From positions 1 through 61,220 of the forward strand of contig JADLDB010000119.1 in NCBI GenBank assembly GCA_020846875.1: a stretch of 61,220 bases of DNA, in the 5' to 3' direction. The DNA comes from Myxococcales bacterium (GTDB taxonomy: Bacteria > Myxococcota > Myxococcia > Myxococcales > Myxococcaceae). The position numbers were made by a program, and so were the translations under genes. The notes beneath the pieces are model-generated. The model searched no databases. It saw only the letters and a list, made by a program, of their open reading frames with translations, and was not told the DNA's origin. Shown here piece after piece: positions 44,104 to 57,561 of this stretch (position 1 is the first letter of the stretch; each line of letters opens with the position of its first letter).

Positions 44104-45228
44104 TCAGTCGTACGCGCGGTCACCCACCAACTGCGCCCTGGCGAAGTCGATCCGCCGGGTGAGCAGCAGGAGGTTGGACGTGGCCATCGACGCCACGAAG
44201 AACGTCCCGCCCATCGCCAGGCTGCCCAGCGACAGGGTAGGCCACGCGGCGATGAACGCGCCGGTGGTGCAGCCGCCGCCGATCATCGCGCCCAGCGCCA
44301 GCCCGAAGCCGCCGGAGAAGCTGCGCACAACGGCCAGCGTCGACCACTCCTTGGTCACCGGCGTGGCCACCGCCGCCTCGGACTTGATGGAGAACGCCTT
44401 CGCCAGGAGCGCGCCGGGGAAGACGCCGACGATCAGCATCGCGCGCCACATGATCTCGTCGGTGATCTTCGGCACGGCCTCCAGCGGGAAGCCGATCAGG
44501 TGCGCCGCCCACCCCACCAGCGCCAGCAGCGCGCCGGAGAAGCCCAGGTAGCCGCTCTGCGCGGTGGCGAGCACGATCACCACGCCGCCGACGATCCCCC
44601 CCGCGAGCCAGCTCCACTCCCCGCGCACGTAGTCGACGAGCGACTGGCGCTCCTTCGAGGGGGTGTACTTCTTCTCTGGCGTCAGCTTGTCGACCACGGT
44701 GGAGATCACCAGGAAGAGCGCGGCCCAGGCCAGCGCCACCACGCCGTACGGCAGGCCCATCAAGCCGTGCAGGGTGATCGGCTTCTGGTTGGTGGCGATG
44801 ACGCCCGAGTCCGTCAGCGGGGTCTTGAGCAGGTTGTAGGCGAGGATCCCCACGATCAGCCCGAAGATGGCGAACATCGAGGCGAACTTCTTGTCGCCGC
44901 CACGGCCGCCGGCCTTGGCCACGCAGGTGCCGGGGCAGAAGCCGGTAGCGCCCATGGCGATCCCGAAGATCGCGCCGCCCAGCAGGTGCGCCATGCCGAG
45001 GAAGGGCATCACCCGCGGCACCAGGTTCGTCGACTCCGCGACGCCGGTCAGATCCGCCAGGCCGTAGATCGCCGACGAGGTGGCGATCGCCGTGAAGGCG
45101 AACTTCATGATCTTCGTGTCGCGCAGGGTCAGCATCCCGATGACGCGGGAGAAGCGCGACGCGCCCACCTTGTAGAGGACGACGCCGAACGCGGCGCCGG
45201 TGAGCAGTCCCATCAGGACAGGAGCCAT
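44104..45228 (-). CDS. YeeE/YedE-family sulfur transport protein
   Basis: 374 residues, polytopic with about nine or ten membrane helices in two similar halves. The family's Cys motifs are both present: GATGFCPGTCVAKAGG in the first half and GGGCTTGAFIAA in the second. In YeeE (TsuA) such Cys residues relay thiosulfate through the membrane. The cytoplasmic loop between the halves is charged (TPEKKYTPSKERQ). The gene follows the exported rhodanese by nine bases and precedes the molybdenum genes. It probably brings thiosulfate or a related sulfur compound across, or moves a sulfur product. Confidence 0.9.
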   Translation of the reverse strand: MAPVLMGLLTGAAFGVVLYKVGASRFSRVIGMLTLRDTKIMKFAFTAIATSSAIYGLADLTGVAESTNLVPRVMPFLGMAHLLGGAIFGIAMGATGFCPGTCVAKAGGRGGDKKFASMFAIFGLIVGILAYNLLKTPLTDSGVIATNQKPITLHGLMGLPYGVVALAWAALFLVISTVVDKLTPEKKYTPSKERQSLVDYVRGEWSWLAGGIVGGVVIVLATAQSGYLGFSGALLALVGWAAHLIGFPLEAVPKITDEIMWRAMLIVGVFPGALLAKAFSIKSEAAVATPVTKEWSTLAVVRSFSGGFGLALGAMIGGGCTTGAFIAAWPTLSLGSLAMGGTFFVASMATSNLLLLTRRIDFARAQLVGDRAYD

Positions 45229-45237
45229 GCGATCACC

Positions 45238-46182
45238 TCACTGCTGGGTGCCGAGCGGCAGCTCAGGCGTGTTGCCCCACTCGCTCCACCCGCCGATGTA
45301 CAGCTTCGTGTTGGCGTGCCCGGCCTTCTTCAGCGCGAGGTACTGGAAGCTGCCGCGCCCCAGGCCGACGTGACAGTAGGTGATCACCTGCTTGTCCGGC
45401 GCGTAGCCATTCTTCTTCAGCTTCTCGAGCTGCTTCTGAAGATCCTTCGCGTCCTTCAGGGTCGGCTTGGTGGCCTCCGCGTCCTTGTTGCCCGCGTACT
45501 TGGTCCACGGCGAGAAGACCGCGCCGGGGATGAAGCCGCCGCGCGCCACGGTGATCTCCTTGCCGGGGCCGGTGAGCCCGCCCAGCAGCTCCTTGCCGGT
45601 GTACTCCTCGAGCTTGTGGCGCGAGTCGAGGATCAGCGCCTTGGACGGATCCTTCACCGCCGCCTCCACGTCCGCGCGCGAGGCGATCATGTTCCACTGC
45701 ACCTCGCCCTTGAAGGCCTTGGCCGCCGGCTTCTTCGCCTTGCCTTCCTCGAGCGCGCCGCCCTTCGCCTTCCACGCGGCCAGCCCGCCCTCGAGGATCT
45801 TCACGTTCTTGTGCCCGTAGAGGGTGAGGAAGAACCAGTCGCCGCTGGCGTTCACCCCCATCCCCGCGTCGTAGACGATCACCTGCGTGCTGGCGTCGAC
45901 GCCCAGCTCTTTGCCGATGTACTCGAACGCGGTGGCCTCACACATCGGCAGGCCTTTGCACTTCCGCACGTCGTCCAGGTACTGCAGATCGTGCGCGAAG
46001 GCCTCCACCGCGCCGGGGACGTGGCCCTTCTCGAAGTCCTTCTCGCCGTCCGAGGCGACGAAGCGCACCCCGTCCTTCCCCACCAGCTTCAGCGCGTCGT
46101 CGGCGCTGATGAAGGCGTCCTGCGCGAAGGCGGACGCGGCGAGGGTCAGCACGGCGGCGGACAACGCGAAGGGCAGGCGCAT
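45238..46182 (-). CDS. Exported tandem-rhodanese sulfurtransferase
   Basis: 314 residues from the ATG at 46182, behind GAGGTAG. A signal peptide (1-20, ending ASAFAQD) exports it. Two rhodanese domains follow; the second has an intact catalytic Cys in TYCHVGLGRGSF, while the first has YDAGMGVNASGDW in that place, as in the thiosulfate/3-mercaptopyruvate sulfurtransferase family. It could form or move sulfane sulfur in the periplasm. It is the first gene of the eight-gene operon; the 212-base gap upstream separates it from the divergent mutase gene. Confidence 0.88.
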   Translation of the reverse strand: MRLPFALSAAVLTLAASAFAQDAFISADDALKLVGKDGVRFVASDGEKDFEKGHVPGAVEAFAHDLQYLDDVRKCKGLPMCEATAFEYIGKELGVDASTQVIVYDAGMGVNASGDWFFLTLYGHKNVKILEGGLAAWKAKGGALEEGKAKKPAAKAFKGEVQWNMIASRADVEAAVKDPSKALILDSRHKLEEYTGKELLGGLTGPGKEITVARGGFIPGAVFSPWTKYAGNKDAEATKPTLKDAKDLQKQLEKLKKNGYAPDKQVITYCHVGLGRGSFQYLALKKAGHANTKLYIGGWSEWGNTPELPLGTQQ

Positions 46183-46394
46183 CGAGCTACCTCGCAAGAA
46201 GGCTGAGGGTGGATGGCGCCCCACAGATCGATGACGCCACGGAAGTCGTCGAGGTGTGAGAGCGTCTGCTTGCAACTTCGATTCGCAGCGCTGCTACCGG
46301 CCTGGTTCCCGCCGGTTGTCGGCAACGCGCCGCGTCAGCTGCGCAGGATTCGCGTCTGGAAGCCCCCGGATCGCAATGCTATCCACCGCGGCAT
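46183..46394. promoter_or_regulatory. Divergent intergenic region of the molybdenum operon and the mutase gene
   Basis: 212 bases that must hold both promoters. TTGCAA occurs at 46270-46275 (plus strand) and its complement serves the other strand, but no well-spaced -10 is seen for either side. There is no FNR-like or sigma54 -24/-12 box that I can support. The mutase ATG has no recognisable Shine-Dalgarno. Confidence 0.4.
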
Positions 46395-48203
46395 ATGGCC
46401 CGTTCCCCCCGCAAGGCGGTGGCGCGCGCGAAGCGTGCCGCGTCGAGGAAGACTGCGTCGAAGACCGCCCCGAAGAAGAAGGCGCCGGTGAAGAAGGCCG
46501 CCGCGAGGTCCGCTTCCACGCCGGTGTACGACGCCGCGGGCCTCAAGCGGCAGCAGGCGGAGGTGAGCCGCTGGAAGGGCAGCACCCTGGCGAAGTCGTT
46601 GGACAAGCTGCCTGGGCGACGGGATCCCTTCGTCACCGACTCGGGCATCCCGATCCCCGAGCTGCTCACCGCCGTCGATCGCAAAGGCGAGCGCTTCGAT
46701 GAAATTGGGCTCCCGGGAGAGTGGCCGTACACGCGCGGCGTGCAGGCCACCATGTACCGCAGCCGCTTGTGGACGATGCGCCAGTTCGCCGGCTTCGGGA
46801 CGCCGAAGGACACCAACGAGCGCTTCAAGTACCTCATCAGCCACGGCATGACCGGGCTGTCCACGGCCTTCGATATGCCCGCGTTGATGGGCTACGACGC
46901 CGATCACCCGATGTCGCTGGGCGAGGTCGGCAAGGAAGGCGTGGCGATCTCCACGCTCAAGGACTTCGAGATCCTCTTCGACGGGATCCGCCTGGATCAG
47001 GTGACGACGTCGATGACGATCAACGCGTCGGCGATCGTCGCGCTGGCCATGTACATCGCCGTGGCCGAAAAGCAGGGCGTGTCGATGGACAAGCTGGGCG
47101 GCACCATCCAGAACGACATGCTCAAGGAGTTCATCGCCCAGAAGGAGTGGATCGTCGGTCCACGCCCGGCGGTGCGCATCGTCGTCGACATGATCGAGTT
47201 CTGCTCGAAGCACATGCCGAAGTGGCACCCGGTGTCGATCAGCGGGTACCACATCCGCGAGGCGGGGGCGACGGCGGTGCAGGAGCTGGCCTTCACCATC
47301 GCCGACGGCATCGGCTACGTGGAAGAAGGCGTGAAGCGCGGCCTTCCCGTCGACGACTTCGCCCCGCGGCTGTCTTTCTTCTGGGACGTCCACAACGACT
47401 TCTTCGAAGAGATCGCCAAGTTCCGCGCCGCCCGTCGCATGTGGGCGAAGATCATGCGCGATCGCTTCGGCGCGAAGGACCCCCGCTCGATGATGCTGCG
47501 CACCCACGCGCAGACGGCGGGGGTGTCGCTCACCGCCCAGCAGCCGTACAACAACGTGGTGCGCGTCTCGCTGCAGGGGCTGGCCGCGGTGCTGGGCGGC
47601 ACCCAGTCGCTGCACACCAACTCGCTCGACGAGACGTACGCGCTGCCCACCGAGGAGTCCGTCACCATCGCCCTGCGCACCCAGCAGCTCATCGCCCACG
47701 AGTCGGGGGTGGATCGCGTCGTCGATCCGCTGGCCGGCAGCTACTTCGTCGAGCACCTCACCGACGAGATGGAGAAGCGCGCCTTCGACTACCTCCGCCG
47801 CATCGACGAGATGGGCGGGATCATCCGCGCGGTGGAGGAGGGCTACCCGCAGAAGGAGATCGGCGAGTCGGCCTACCGCTACCAGCGCGAGGTGGAGGAG
47901 GGCGATCGCCTGATCGTCGGCCTCAACGCCTTCAAGTCCGACAAGGACGCCCCGATCGATCTGCTCAAGATCGACGAGCGCGTTGCCCACGAGCAGGTCG
48001 AGCGGCTGCGGCGGGTCCGCCGGGAGCGCGACCAGGTCAGCGTGGACACGGCGCTCTCGATGGTGGAGGCGGCCTGCCGCGACGAGAAGCTCAACCTGAT
48101 GCCCCCGGTGATCGAGGCGGTGAAGGCCTACGCCACCCTGGGGGAGATCTCCGACGTGTTCCGCAAGGTCTGGGGGCAGTACCGAGAGGGCGGCATCTTT
48201 TAG
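46395..48203 (+). CDS. B12-dependent acyl-CoA mutase, large (substrate-binding) subunit, methylmalonyl-CoA-mutase type
   Basis: 602 residues. The TIM-barrel half of a split mutase; the B12-binding half is encoded at 50112. Family marks: [20 protein letters not shown] (with the Tyr next to the substrate), [25 protein letters not shown]-like [10 protein letters not shown] and [15 protein letters not shown]. The Tyr of the TMY motif favours methylmalonyl-CoA over isobutyryl-CoA, but related mutases (ethylmalonyl-CoA, 2-hydroxyisobutyryl-CoA) remain possible. The first 42 residues are a Lys/Ala/Arg-rich tail unlike other mutases. Two unrelated genes separate the subunits. Confidence 0.88.
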   Translation: MARSPRKAVARAKRAASRKTASKTAPKKKAPVKKAAARSASTPVYDAAGLKRQQAEVSRWKGSTLAKSLDKLPGRRDPFVTDSGIPIPELLTAVDRKGERFDEIGLPGEWPYTRGVQATMYRSRLWTMRQFAGFGTPKDTNERFKYLISHGMTGLSTAFDMPALMGYDADHPMSLGEVGKEGVAISTLKDFEILFDGIRLDQVTTSMTINASAIVALAMYIAVAEKQGVSMDKLGGTIQNDMLKEFIAQKEWIVGPRPAVRIVVDMIEFCSKHMPKWHPVSISGYHIREAGATAVQELAFTIADGIGYVEEGVKRGLPVDDFAPRLSFFWDVHNDFFEEIAKFRAARRMWAKIMRDRFGAKDPRSMMLRTHAQTAGVSLTAQQPYNNVVRVSLQGLAAVLGGTQSLHTNSLDETYALPTEESVTIALRTQQLIAHESGVDRVVDPLAGSYFVEHLTDEMEKRAFDYLRRIDEMGGIIRAVEEGYPQKEIGESAYRYQREVEEGDRLIVGLNAFKSDKDAPIDLLKIDERVAHEQVERLRRVRRERDQVSVDTALSMVEAACRDEKLNLMPPVIEAVKAYATLGEISDVFRKVWGQYREGGIF

Positions 48204-48265
48204 AGGACCTTCCACCCGCCAAAACCTCGCAGGGCGAGGTGGCCGCGGCGTACAGTGAGGGTGCC

Positions 48266-49399
48266 GTGCCCAAACTGAGCTGTTTCTTCGCGATCTACAC
48301 CGAAGGCTCCGGCCTGGTGGACGCCTTCCGCGCGCCGCCCAACACCGACGTCTTCCTCGGGGAGATGGCGCGCCTCGAGGTGCCCGGCGCTTCCGACGAG
48401 CTGTTCGGCCCGCACGCCGCGCTGCTCTCCCGGCTCAAGCCCAGGCGCGGCTTCCTCCTGGGGATCACCCGCGAGGTGAAGGGCCCGGCGGGCCCCTTCT
48501 TCGCCGACGCGCGCCAGGTGCTGCTGCAGGCCACCGAGGGCGTCAGCGGCTTCGGGCTGGACGTGCTGCGCCTGTGGCCCTTCCCGCTGGCCACCGCCGA
48601 CGAGGCCCTGCCGGAAGAGCCGCTGGCCGAGGATCTGTTCTCCGTCGGCTTCACGGAGATGGGCGAGCACGGCTACCGCGCCGAGACGTTCGGCCTGGCC
48701 AAGCTGGGGCAGCGGGAGCTGTCCTTCGAGTTTCACGGCAAGGGCCTGTTGGAGGAAGCCGCGCTGCTGTGCGGTCACCTCACCGACTGGCTGCTGGAGC
48801 ACGGCCGGCGCGTCGAGCACGGCCAGTCGATGGCGTACGGCTTCGATCGGCTCACCTTCTTCGCGGCCGAAGGCGACGCGGGCGGCCCGTTCCGCGGCTG
48901 GCACCCGCCGGTGATCCAGAAGTTGTTGCCGGCTTCCCTCTTCGAGGGCGTGGGGGTGCTGGAGGTGCTGGCGATGCCTGAGGGCGCCTCCGGAGAACAA
49001 GAGCACGACCTCACGCTCACGCTGCAGCGCTCGCTCGATCAACGCCTGCTGTTGGAAGAGCTGGATCTGACCGGGGACTCGCCCCACGCCGCCAGCACCG
49101 CGCAGGTGAAGGGCTTCGTGACGGCGCTGCAGAGCCTGGTCGCGGTGCGCGAGGAGCCCCATGCCTCCAAGGACAGCGGCTGGCGCTTCACCAGCCTCGC
49201 GGAAGGGGACAGCGGGGAGAACGGCGTCACCACCCTGGGCGTGGTGGTGCGGCGCGTGCCCGAGCTGTTGCGCTGCCTGGCGCTGCCGCACGGTGTGCGG
49301 CTGGAGTGGGACCAGTTCGGCAAGCTGAACCTGGACCTGTCGAAGGCCCGCCACGGGGACGTGGATCTCGACGACGAGCTGGACGACGAGGCGAGCTGA
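48266..49399 (+). CDS. Hypothetical protein in the mutase cluster
   Basis: 377 residues from the GTG at 48266 (another GTG at 48261 is out of frame). No signal peptide or membrane helix. The protein is acidic and alpha/beta, with a short Cys-Phe-Phe strand at the start (LSCFFAIYTEGSGLV) and an acidic end (DVDLDDELDDEAS). No known domain is recognised. It sits 62 bases after the mutase subunit and 15 bases before the methyltransferase, so the genes are likely one operon. Confidence 0.6.
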   Translation: MPKLSCFFAIYTEGSGLVDAFRAPPNTDVFLGEMARLEVPGASDELFGPHAALLSRLKPRRGFLLGITREVKGPAGPFFADARQVLLQATEGVSGFGLDVLRLWPFPLATADEALPEEPLAEDLFSVGFTEMGEHGYRAETFGLAKLGQRELSFEFHGKGLLEEAALLCGHLTDWLLEHGRRVEHGQSMAYGFDRLTFFAAEGDAGGPFRGWHPPVIQKLLPASLFEGVGVLEVLAMPEGASGEQEHDLTLTLQRSLDQRLLLEELDLTGDSPHAASTAQVKGFVTALQSLVAVREEPHASKDSGWRFTSLAEGDSGENGVTTLGVVVRRVPELLRCLALPHGVRLEWDQFGKLNLDLSKARHGDVDLDDELDDEAS

Positions 49400-49414
49400 A
49401 AGGGGCGGCGCCAC

Positions 49415-50119
49415 GTGGATCCCTTCTTCGGGGAGCTGTACCTGCGCAGCACCCGCCCGTTCCTCCCCGAGCATGTCAGCGACGCCGAGGCCGACTTCCT
49501 GCGGGCGCGGCTCCCGCGCACCGGGTTGGTGCTGGACGTGGGGTGTGGCCACGGCAGGCACCTCCGCCGGCTGAAGGAGCATTCGCTGATCGGCGTGGAC
49601 CGCGATCGCCTCTCGCTGGACGAGGCACGCGAGTACGCGCCGGTGGCCCGCGCAGACTTCACCGCGCTGCCCTTCAAGAGCGGCGCCTTCGCCGGGGCCT
49701 TCGCCTGGTACAACACCCTGGCCACCTTCGAGCCGGCCGTCACCCATTTGATGGTGAAGGAGATCGGCCGCTGCCTCGCGCCCGGCGGCGTCTTCGTGGT
49801 GCAGGGCAGCCACCGCGAGCGCGCCGTCGAGCAGCCCACCTCCTGGTACGACGGCCGCCTCCCCGACGGCAGCCACCTGCGCGAGGACTGCCGGTACGAG
49901 CCCGAGGGGCGCAGGGATCGGCTCACCCGCACGCTGACGCTCCCAGACGGGCGCGTCATGGCTGCGTCCTTCTTCATTCGTTACTATGACGTCGACGAAT
50001 GGCGTTCCCTGCTGGCAGAAGCGGGGCTGGACCTCGAGTGGGTGTGCGGCGGCGTCGATGGATCAGAGATCACCGCGTCCTCGACGGACGTGATCGCAGG
50101 AGCCCGGAAACGTGACTGA
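49415..50119 (+). CDS. SAM-dependent class I methyltransferase
   Basis: 234 residues, GTG start. The SAM site is [15 protein letters not shown] (residues 39-53), followed by the acidic strand end in GVDRDRLSL, the motif II region [17 protein letters not shown] and the post-motif [15 protein letters not shown]. Most similar in outline to small-molecule (Methyltransf_11) enzymes. The substrate is unknown. It overlaps the start of the B12-binding gene by eight bases. Confidence 0.85.
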   Translation: MDPFFGELYLRSTRPFLPEHVSDAEADFLRARLPRTGLVLDVGCGHGRHLRRLKEHSLIGVDRDRLSLDEAREYAPVARADFTALPFKSGAFAGAFAWYNTLATFEPAVTHLMVKEIGRCLAPGGVFVVQGSHRERAVEQPTSWYDGRLPDGSHLREDCRYEPEGRRDRLTRTLTLPDGRVMAASFFIRYYDVDEWRSLLAEAGLDLEWVCGGVDGSEITASSTDVIAGARKRD

Positions 50120-50516
50120 GCGGAAGCTGAGAATCCTGGTGGCGAAGCCCGGCCTCGACGGCCACGATCGCGGAGCGAAGATCATCGCGCGCGCGCTGAG
50201 AGACGCGGGCATGGAGGTCATCTACACCGGGCTGCACCAGACCCCGGAGATGATCGTGAGCGCGGCGATCCAGGAGGACGTGGACGCGATCGGCATGTCG
50301 ATCATGTCCGGCGCGCACATGACGCTCTTCCCCGCGGTGATCGAGCTGCTGCGGAAGCAGGACGCGGGTGACATCCGCGTCTTCGGGGGGGGGATCATCC
50401 CCGACGACGACATCCCCCAGCTCAAGCACAAAGGCGTCCACGAGATCTTCACGCCCGGCTCCAGCACCCAGGACATCGTGAAGTGGATCAAGGAGCACAT
50501 CCCGGCGCGCGCATGA
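50112..50516 (+). CDS. B12-binding small subunit of the acyl-CoA mutase
   Basis: 134 residues, GTG start. The cobalamin signature DGHDRG (residues 15-20; D-x-H-x-x-G) supplies the His that replaces the dimethylbenzimidazole of the cofactor. The rest follows the flavodoxin-like fold with [10 protein letters not shown] and [13 protein letters not shown]. It pairs with the large subunit encoded at 46395. Its stop overlaps the next ATG. Confidence 0.93.
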   Translation: MTERKLRILVAKPGLDGHDRGAKIIARALRDAGMEVIYTGLHQTPEMIVSAAIQEDVDAIGMSIMSGAHMTLFPAVIELLRKQDAGDIRVFGGGIIPDDDIPQLKHKGVHEIFTPGSSTQDIVKWIKEHIPARA

Positions 50517-51493
50517 CTCCTCCGGCCTCCGCGTCCGCGCCTGGTGCGACGGCCCTCACCGCCGTGCCCCGGCGCGTCGACGTGTACGAGGTCGGCCCGC
50601 GCGACGGGCTGCAGAACGAGCTGCGCACGCTGAGCACCCCGGACAAGGCGCGGCTGATCGAGGCGCTGGTGCAGGCCGGCGAGACGAGGATCGAGGTGAC
50701 GTCCTTCGTCTCGCCGCGGTGGATCCCCCAGTTGGCCGACGCGGACAAGCTGCTCGCGCTGCTCCCCAGGCGTCCGGGCGTGACGTTCTCCGCGCTGGTG
50801 CCCAACTTGAAGGGGCTGGAGCGGGCGAAGGCGGCGGGCCTCGAGGAAGCAGCCGTCTTCCTCTCGGTGACGGAGAGCCACTCGAAGAAGAACCTCAACA
50901 AGTCGGTGGCCGAGGCGATCTCTACCGCGCGCGAGGTGGCGCAGACGGCCATCAAGCAGGGCCTGCGGGTGCGCTGCTACCTGTCGACGGTGTGGGGCTG
51001 TCCCTACGAGGGGAAGACGCCGGTGCCGCGGGTGGTGGAGGTGGTGAAGCAGCTCGTCGACTGCGGCACGTACCAACTGTCGCTGGGTGACACGATCGGC
51101 GTGGGCACGCCCGGGCACACCGCAGAGCTGCTCTGTGAGGTGCTGAAGCTGCTCCCGCCTTCGCAGATCGCCCTGCACCTTCACGACACGCGCGGCACGG
51201 CGCTGGCGAACGCCCTGGTGGGGCTGTCGATGGGGATCACCACCTTCGACGCGTCGATCGGCGGGCTGGGCGGCTGTCCGTACGCACCGGGCGCGGCGGG
51301 CAACCTGGCCACGGAGGACCTCGTCTACATGCTGCAGGAGATGGGCGTGGAGACGGGCGTCGACCTCGGGCGCCTGGTCGCGGCGGGCGAGCTGGCGCAG
51401 GAGCTGATCGGCCGGCGCCTGTCGGGGAAGTACCTGCAGGCGGCGCTGGGCGAGCGGGAGAAGCAGGCCAGCCGGGTGCGCGCGGGCGCATGA
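50513..51493 (+). CDS. Hydroxymethylglutaryl-CoA lyase family enzyme
   Basis: 326 residues from the ATG at 50513 (ATGA overlap). It splits HMG-CoA into acetyl-CoA and acetoacetate, the last step of leucine degradation. Blocks: [11 protein letters not shown] (substrate Arg and metal Asp), [15 protein letters not shown], the metal His in [13 protein letters not shown], and the Cys loop [15 protein letters not shown]. The extra N-terminal 20 residues are Ala/Pro-rich. Some relatives act on other hydroxyacyl-CoAs. Its place next to the mutase suggests a branched-chain or propionyl-CoA degradation cluster. Confidence 0.92.
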   Translation: MTPPASASAPGATALTAVPRRVDVYEVGPRDGLQNELRTLSTPDKARLIEALVQAGETRIEVTSFVSPRWIPQLADADKLLALLPRRPGVTFSALVPNLKGLERAKAAGLEEAAVFLSVTESHSKKNLNKSVAEAISTAREVAQTAIKQGLRVRCYLSTVWGCPYEGKTPVPRVVEVVKQLVDCGTYQLSLGDTIGVGTPGHTAELLCEVLKLLPPSQIALHLHDTRGTALANALVGLSMGITTFDASIGGLGGCPYAPGAAGNLATEDLVYMLQEMGVETGVDLGRLVAAGELAQELIGRRLSGKYLQAALGEREKQASRVRAGA

Positions 51494-53211
51494 CGAAGCT
51501 CCGCTCTTCCCCGTACCTGCCCTGGATCCTCTTCCTCTTCCTGGCCGTGCCAGGCCTCTTCGGCGGCTTCGTGCTGGACGACTGGGTCCACCGTGCGCTG
51601 ATCGCTGGCGCCTTCACGCACGCGGATCGGTGGGATCTCTTCAGCTTCGCGCCGGGCGATCCGGAGCGCTTCCGGCCGTCCTTCGAGCTGGGCCCGTTTC
51701 CCTGGTTCGCGCTGCCGGAGCTCAAGCTGCGCTTCTTCCGCCCGCTGTCCACCGCGCTCGTCCACCTCGACGTCTGGCTCTTCGGGGACTCCGCCTTCCC
51801 CGCGCACCTCCACTCGCTGCTCTGGGGCCTGGTGCTGCTGGCGGCGGCGCAGCGGCTGTACCGCAGGGCGATCCCCGGCCTGGCGGCGGTGGCGTTGATC
51901 CTCTTCGCCGTCGATCGATCCCACGTGATGCCGGTAGCCTGGCTGGCGAACCGCAACTCGCTGGTGGCGACGGCCCTGGTGGCCTGGGGGCTGGTGGGGC
52001 ACCTGGCGTGGCGGCAGGACGGGAAGCGCTCGGGGCTCGTCCTCTCGGTGCTGTGCTGGTCGGCGGCGCTGTGCGCGGCGGAGGCGGCCCTGGGCGCGCT
52101 GGCCTACGTCCCGGCGTACGAGTGGCTGGGGCACGACGACACCCGGCGGGCGCGGCTCAAGGCGCTCATCCCAGCCGCGCTGGTCGGCCTGGCCTTCGTG
52201 ATCGTCTATCGGCTGACGGGCTCGGGGGCGTGGGGTGGGGCGACGTACATCGATCCGGTGCAGGAGCCGCTGGTGTACCTGTCCAACGCGCCGGCCCGCC
52301 TGTTGGCGATGGTGGGAAGCTGGACCAGCCACCTGCCGGCGGATCTCTGGCTGACGCTGCCGAGAGCGCGGCCGCTGTTGATCGGCCTGGGCGTGGTGGG
52401 GCTGGGGTTGTGGCCCTTCCTGTGGAAGTGGCTGCGGCTCGACGAAGAACCGGACGCGCGCGCGGTCACCTGGCTGTCCTTCGGCGCGCTGCTGGGCGTG
52501 CTCCCCTTCCTCGCCACCTTCCCGACGGATCGGCTGATGATCGGGCCGTCGCTGGGGCTGGCGGCCCTGCTGGCGTGCGCGCTGCGCGCCGCGTGGAGGA
52601 GGAGACGGTGGGCGGTGCTGATCTGGCTCGGCCTCTCGCTGGGCGTCAGCGTGCCCGCCAGTTGGGTGCTGGTGCCGAAGATGCTGAGCGCCTGGCGGGA
52701 CGGGGTGCTGACGGCCGCGCTGAAGCCCCAGGGCGTCGACTCCTGGGCCGGCCGGCGGGTGGTGCTGATCGACTGCTCGGACTTCGCGGTGGGGGTGTAC
52801 ACCGTGCCGGCCCTGGCCACGCTGGGGGAGCCGCTGCCGGCCGCGTGGAACCTCCTGTCAGCGGCGATGGCCGCGCACCGCCTCGCGCGGATCGACGAGC
52901 GGATCTTCCAGCTCGAGATCCGCGACGGGCGGATCCTCGACACCGTCTTCGAGCAGAACGCCCGGGCCGATCGCTTCCCGCTGCGCGTCGGTGACGAGGT
53001 GCGGCTCAAGCACCTCACCGTCACCGTGCTGGGCGTGGACCAGGGCAAGCCCAACCGGATCGAAGTGGCGCTGCACGACTCGCCGGAGGCCTACACCTTC
53101 GTCCGCTGGAACGGACACACGGTGGAGCGGGTGGAGCTGCCGCCTCCGGGCCAAACCCTCGACTTCCCCCGGACGCCGGCGGTGATGGAGCGGATCATGC
53201 CCGCGCCGTAG
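51490..53211 (+). CDS. Polytopic membrane protein, possible GT-C glycosyltransferase
   Basis: 573 residues starting with an ATGA overlap. About ten membrane helices fill residues 10-400. The first periplasmic loop starts GGFVLDDWVHR; an Asp-Asp right after helix 1 is typical of GT-C glycosyltransferases that use polyprenyl-linked sugars. Residues 400-573 form a soluble beta-rich domain. Family membership is only suggested by topology and the Asp pair. The next gene is convergent with seven bases between the stops. Confidence 0.6.
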   Translation: MTKLRSSPYLPWILFLFLAVPGLFGGFVLDDWVHRALIAGAFTHADRWDLFSFAPGDPERFRPSFELGPFPWFALPELKLRFFRPLSTALVHLDVWLFGDSAFPAHLHSLLWGLVLLAAAQRLYRRAIPGLAAVALILFAVDRSHVMPVAWLANRNSLVATALVAWGLVGHLAWRQDGKRSGLVLSVLCWSAALCAAEAALGALAYVPAYEWLGHDDTRRARLKALIPAALVGLAFVIVYRLTGSGAWGGATYIDPVQEPLVYLSNAPARLLAMVGSWTSHLPADLWLTLPRARPLLIGLGVVGLGLWPFLWKWLRLDEEPDARAVTWLSFGALLGVLPFLATFPTDRLMIGPSLGLAALLACALRAAWRRRRWAVLIWLGLSLGVSVPASWVLVPKMLSAWRDGVLTAALKPQGVDSWAGRRVVLIDCSDFAVGVYTVPALATLGEPLPAAWNLLSAAMAAHRLARIDERIFQLEIRDGRILDTVFEQNARADRFPLRVGDEVRLKHLTVTVLGVDQGKPNRIEVALHDSPEAYTFVRWNGHTVERVELPPPGQTLDFPRTPAVMERIMPAP

Positions 53212-53218
53212 GAGCGCG

Positions 53219-56891
<3,673 letters not shown>

Positions 56892-56894
56892 CGG

Positions 56895-57497
56895 CTACTT
56901 CTCGCGGCGGCGCTTGCCACCCGGCGGCGGCTTGGTCTCGAGCGCCTTCTCGGCGTTGGACAGCTTGGTGAACAGCGCTTCCTTGTCGTCGAGCTCCAGC
57001 GTCTCGATCGCGTCGCGCAGGGTGTCGAAGCTCATCCGGGCCACCTTCACGGTGGAGCCGCCCTTGATCTCGTCCACGGTGGGCATCTGCATCACCTCGC
57101 GGACCAGGTTCTCGAGATCGAGCCGCACGTCCGCCTGGCTCTGAATGCAGCCCTCCCGGGCGCCGGTGATCTCCTCGCTGCCTTCCTGGTAGGCGAGGTC
57201 AGGGTTGCGGGTGATGGCCTCGTCGAACTTCGCGGTGCGCTCCTTCACCTTGAGGTACAGGTCGACGTAGGAATTGAGCCGCTGCTCCTCGCTGCGGGAC
57301 TCGTCGCGGGCCTTGGCCAGCTCGGCGTTGACGTCGTCGCACTTGAGCTTGGTGAGCTCCTCGGCGGTGCTCGTCTTCATCGCGTCGGCGCGGGTCGTCT
57401 CGCGCTCCAGCCGCTCGTCGCTGGAGATCTCCTTGACGCAACCAGCCGCGGACAACAGCGCGGCCGCGGCCACCGCCTGGACGATTCGCTTGGTCAT
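56895..57497 (-). CDS. Hypothetical lipoprotein between guaB and guaA
   Basis: 200 residues from the ATG at 57497 (further upstream frame runs into guaA's control region). Lipobox LLSAAGC (14-20) marks a lipoprotein. The mature part is strongly helical, Glu/Lys/Asp-rich, with two further Cys (KLKCDDV, REGCIQSQ), and ends in a basic tail (PPPGGKRRREK). No family is recognised. Three bases separate its stop from the guaB stop. Confidence 0.65.
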   Translation of the reverse strand: MTKRIVQAVAAAALLSAAGCVKEISSDERLERETTRADAMKTSTAEELTKLKCDDVNAELAKARDESRSEEQRLNSYVDLYLKVKERTAKFDEAITRNPDLAYQEGSEEITGAREGCIQSQADVRLDLENLVREVMQMPTVDEIKGGSTVKVARMSFDTLRDAIETLELDDKEALFTKLSNAEKALETKPPPGGKRRREK

Positions 57498-57561
57498 TGG
57501 CCCCGGAGTCTTGAAGGGGTAGAGCCCCCTGTCAACGACGGGTTGCCAGAAGGAGCCGGAC

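Noticed and set aside
46183-46394. Sigma54 or FNR box for the molybdenum operon
   Set aside because: No GG-N10-GC pair or TTGAT-N4-ATCAA-like palindrome at a sensible distance.
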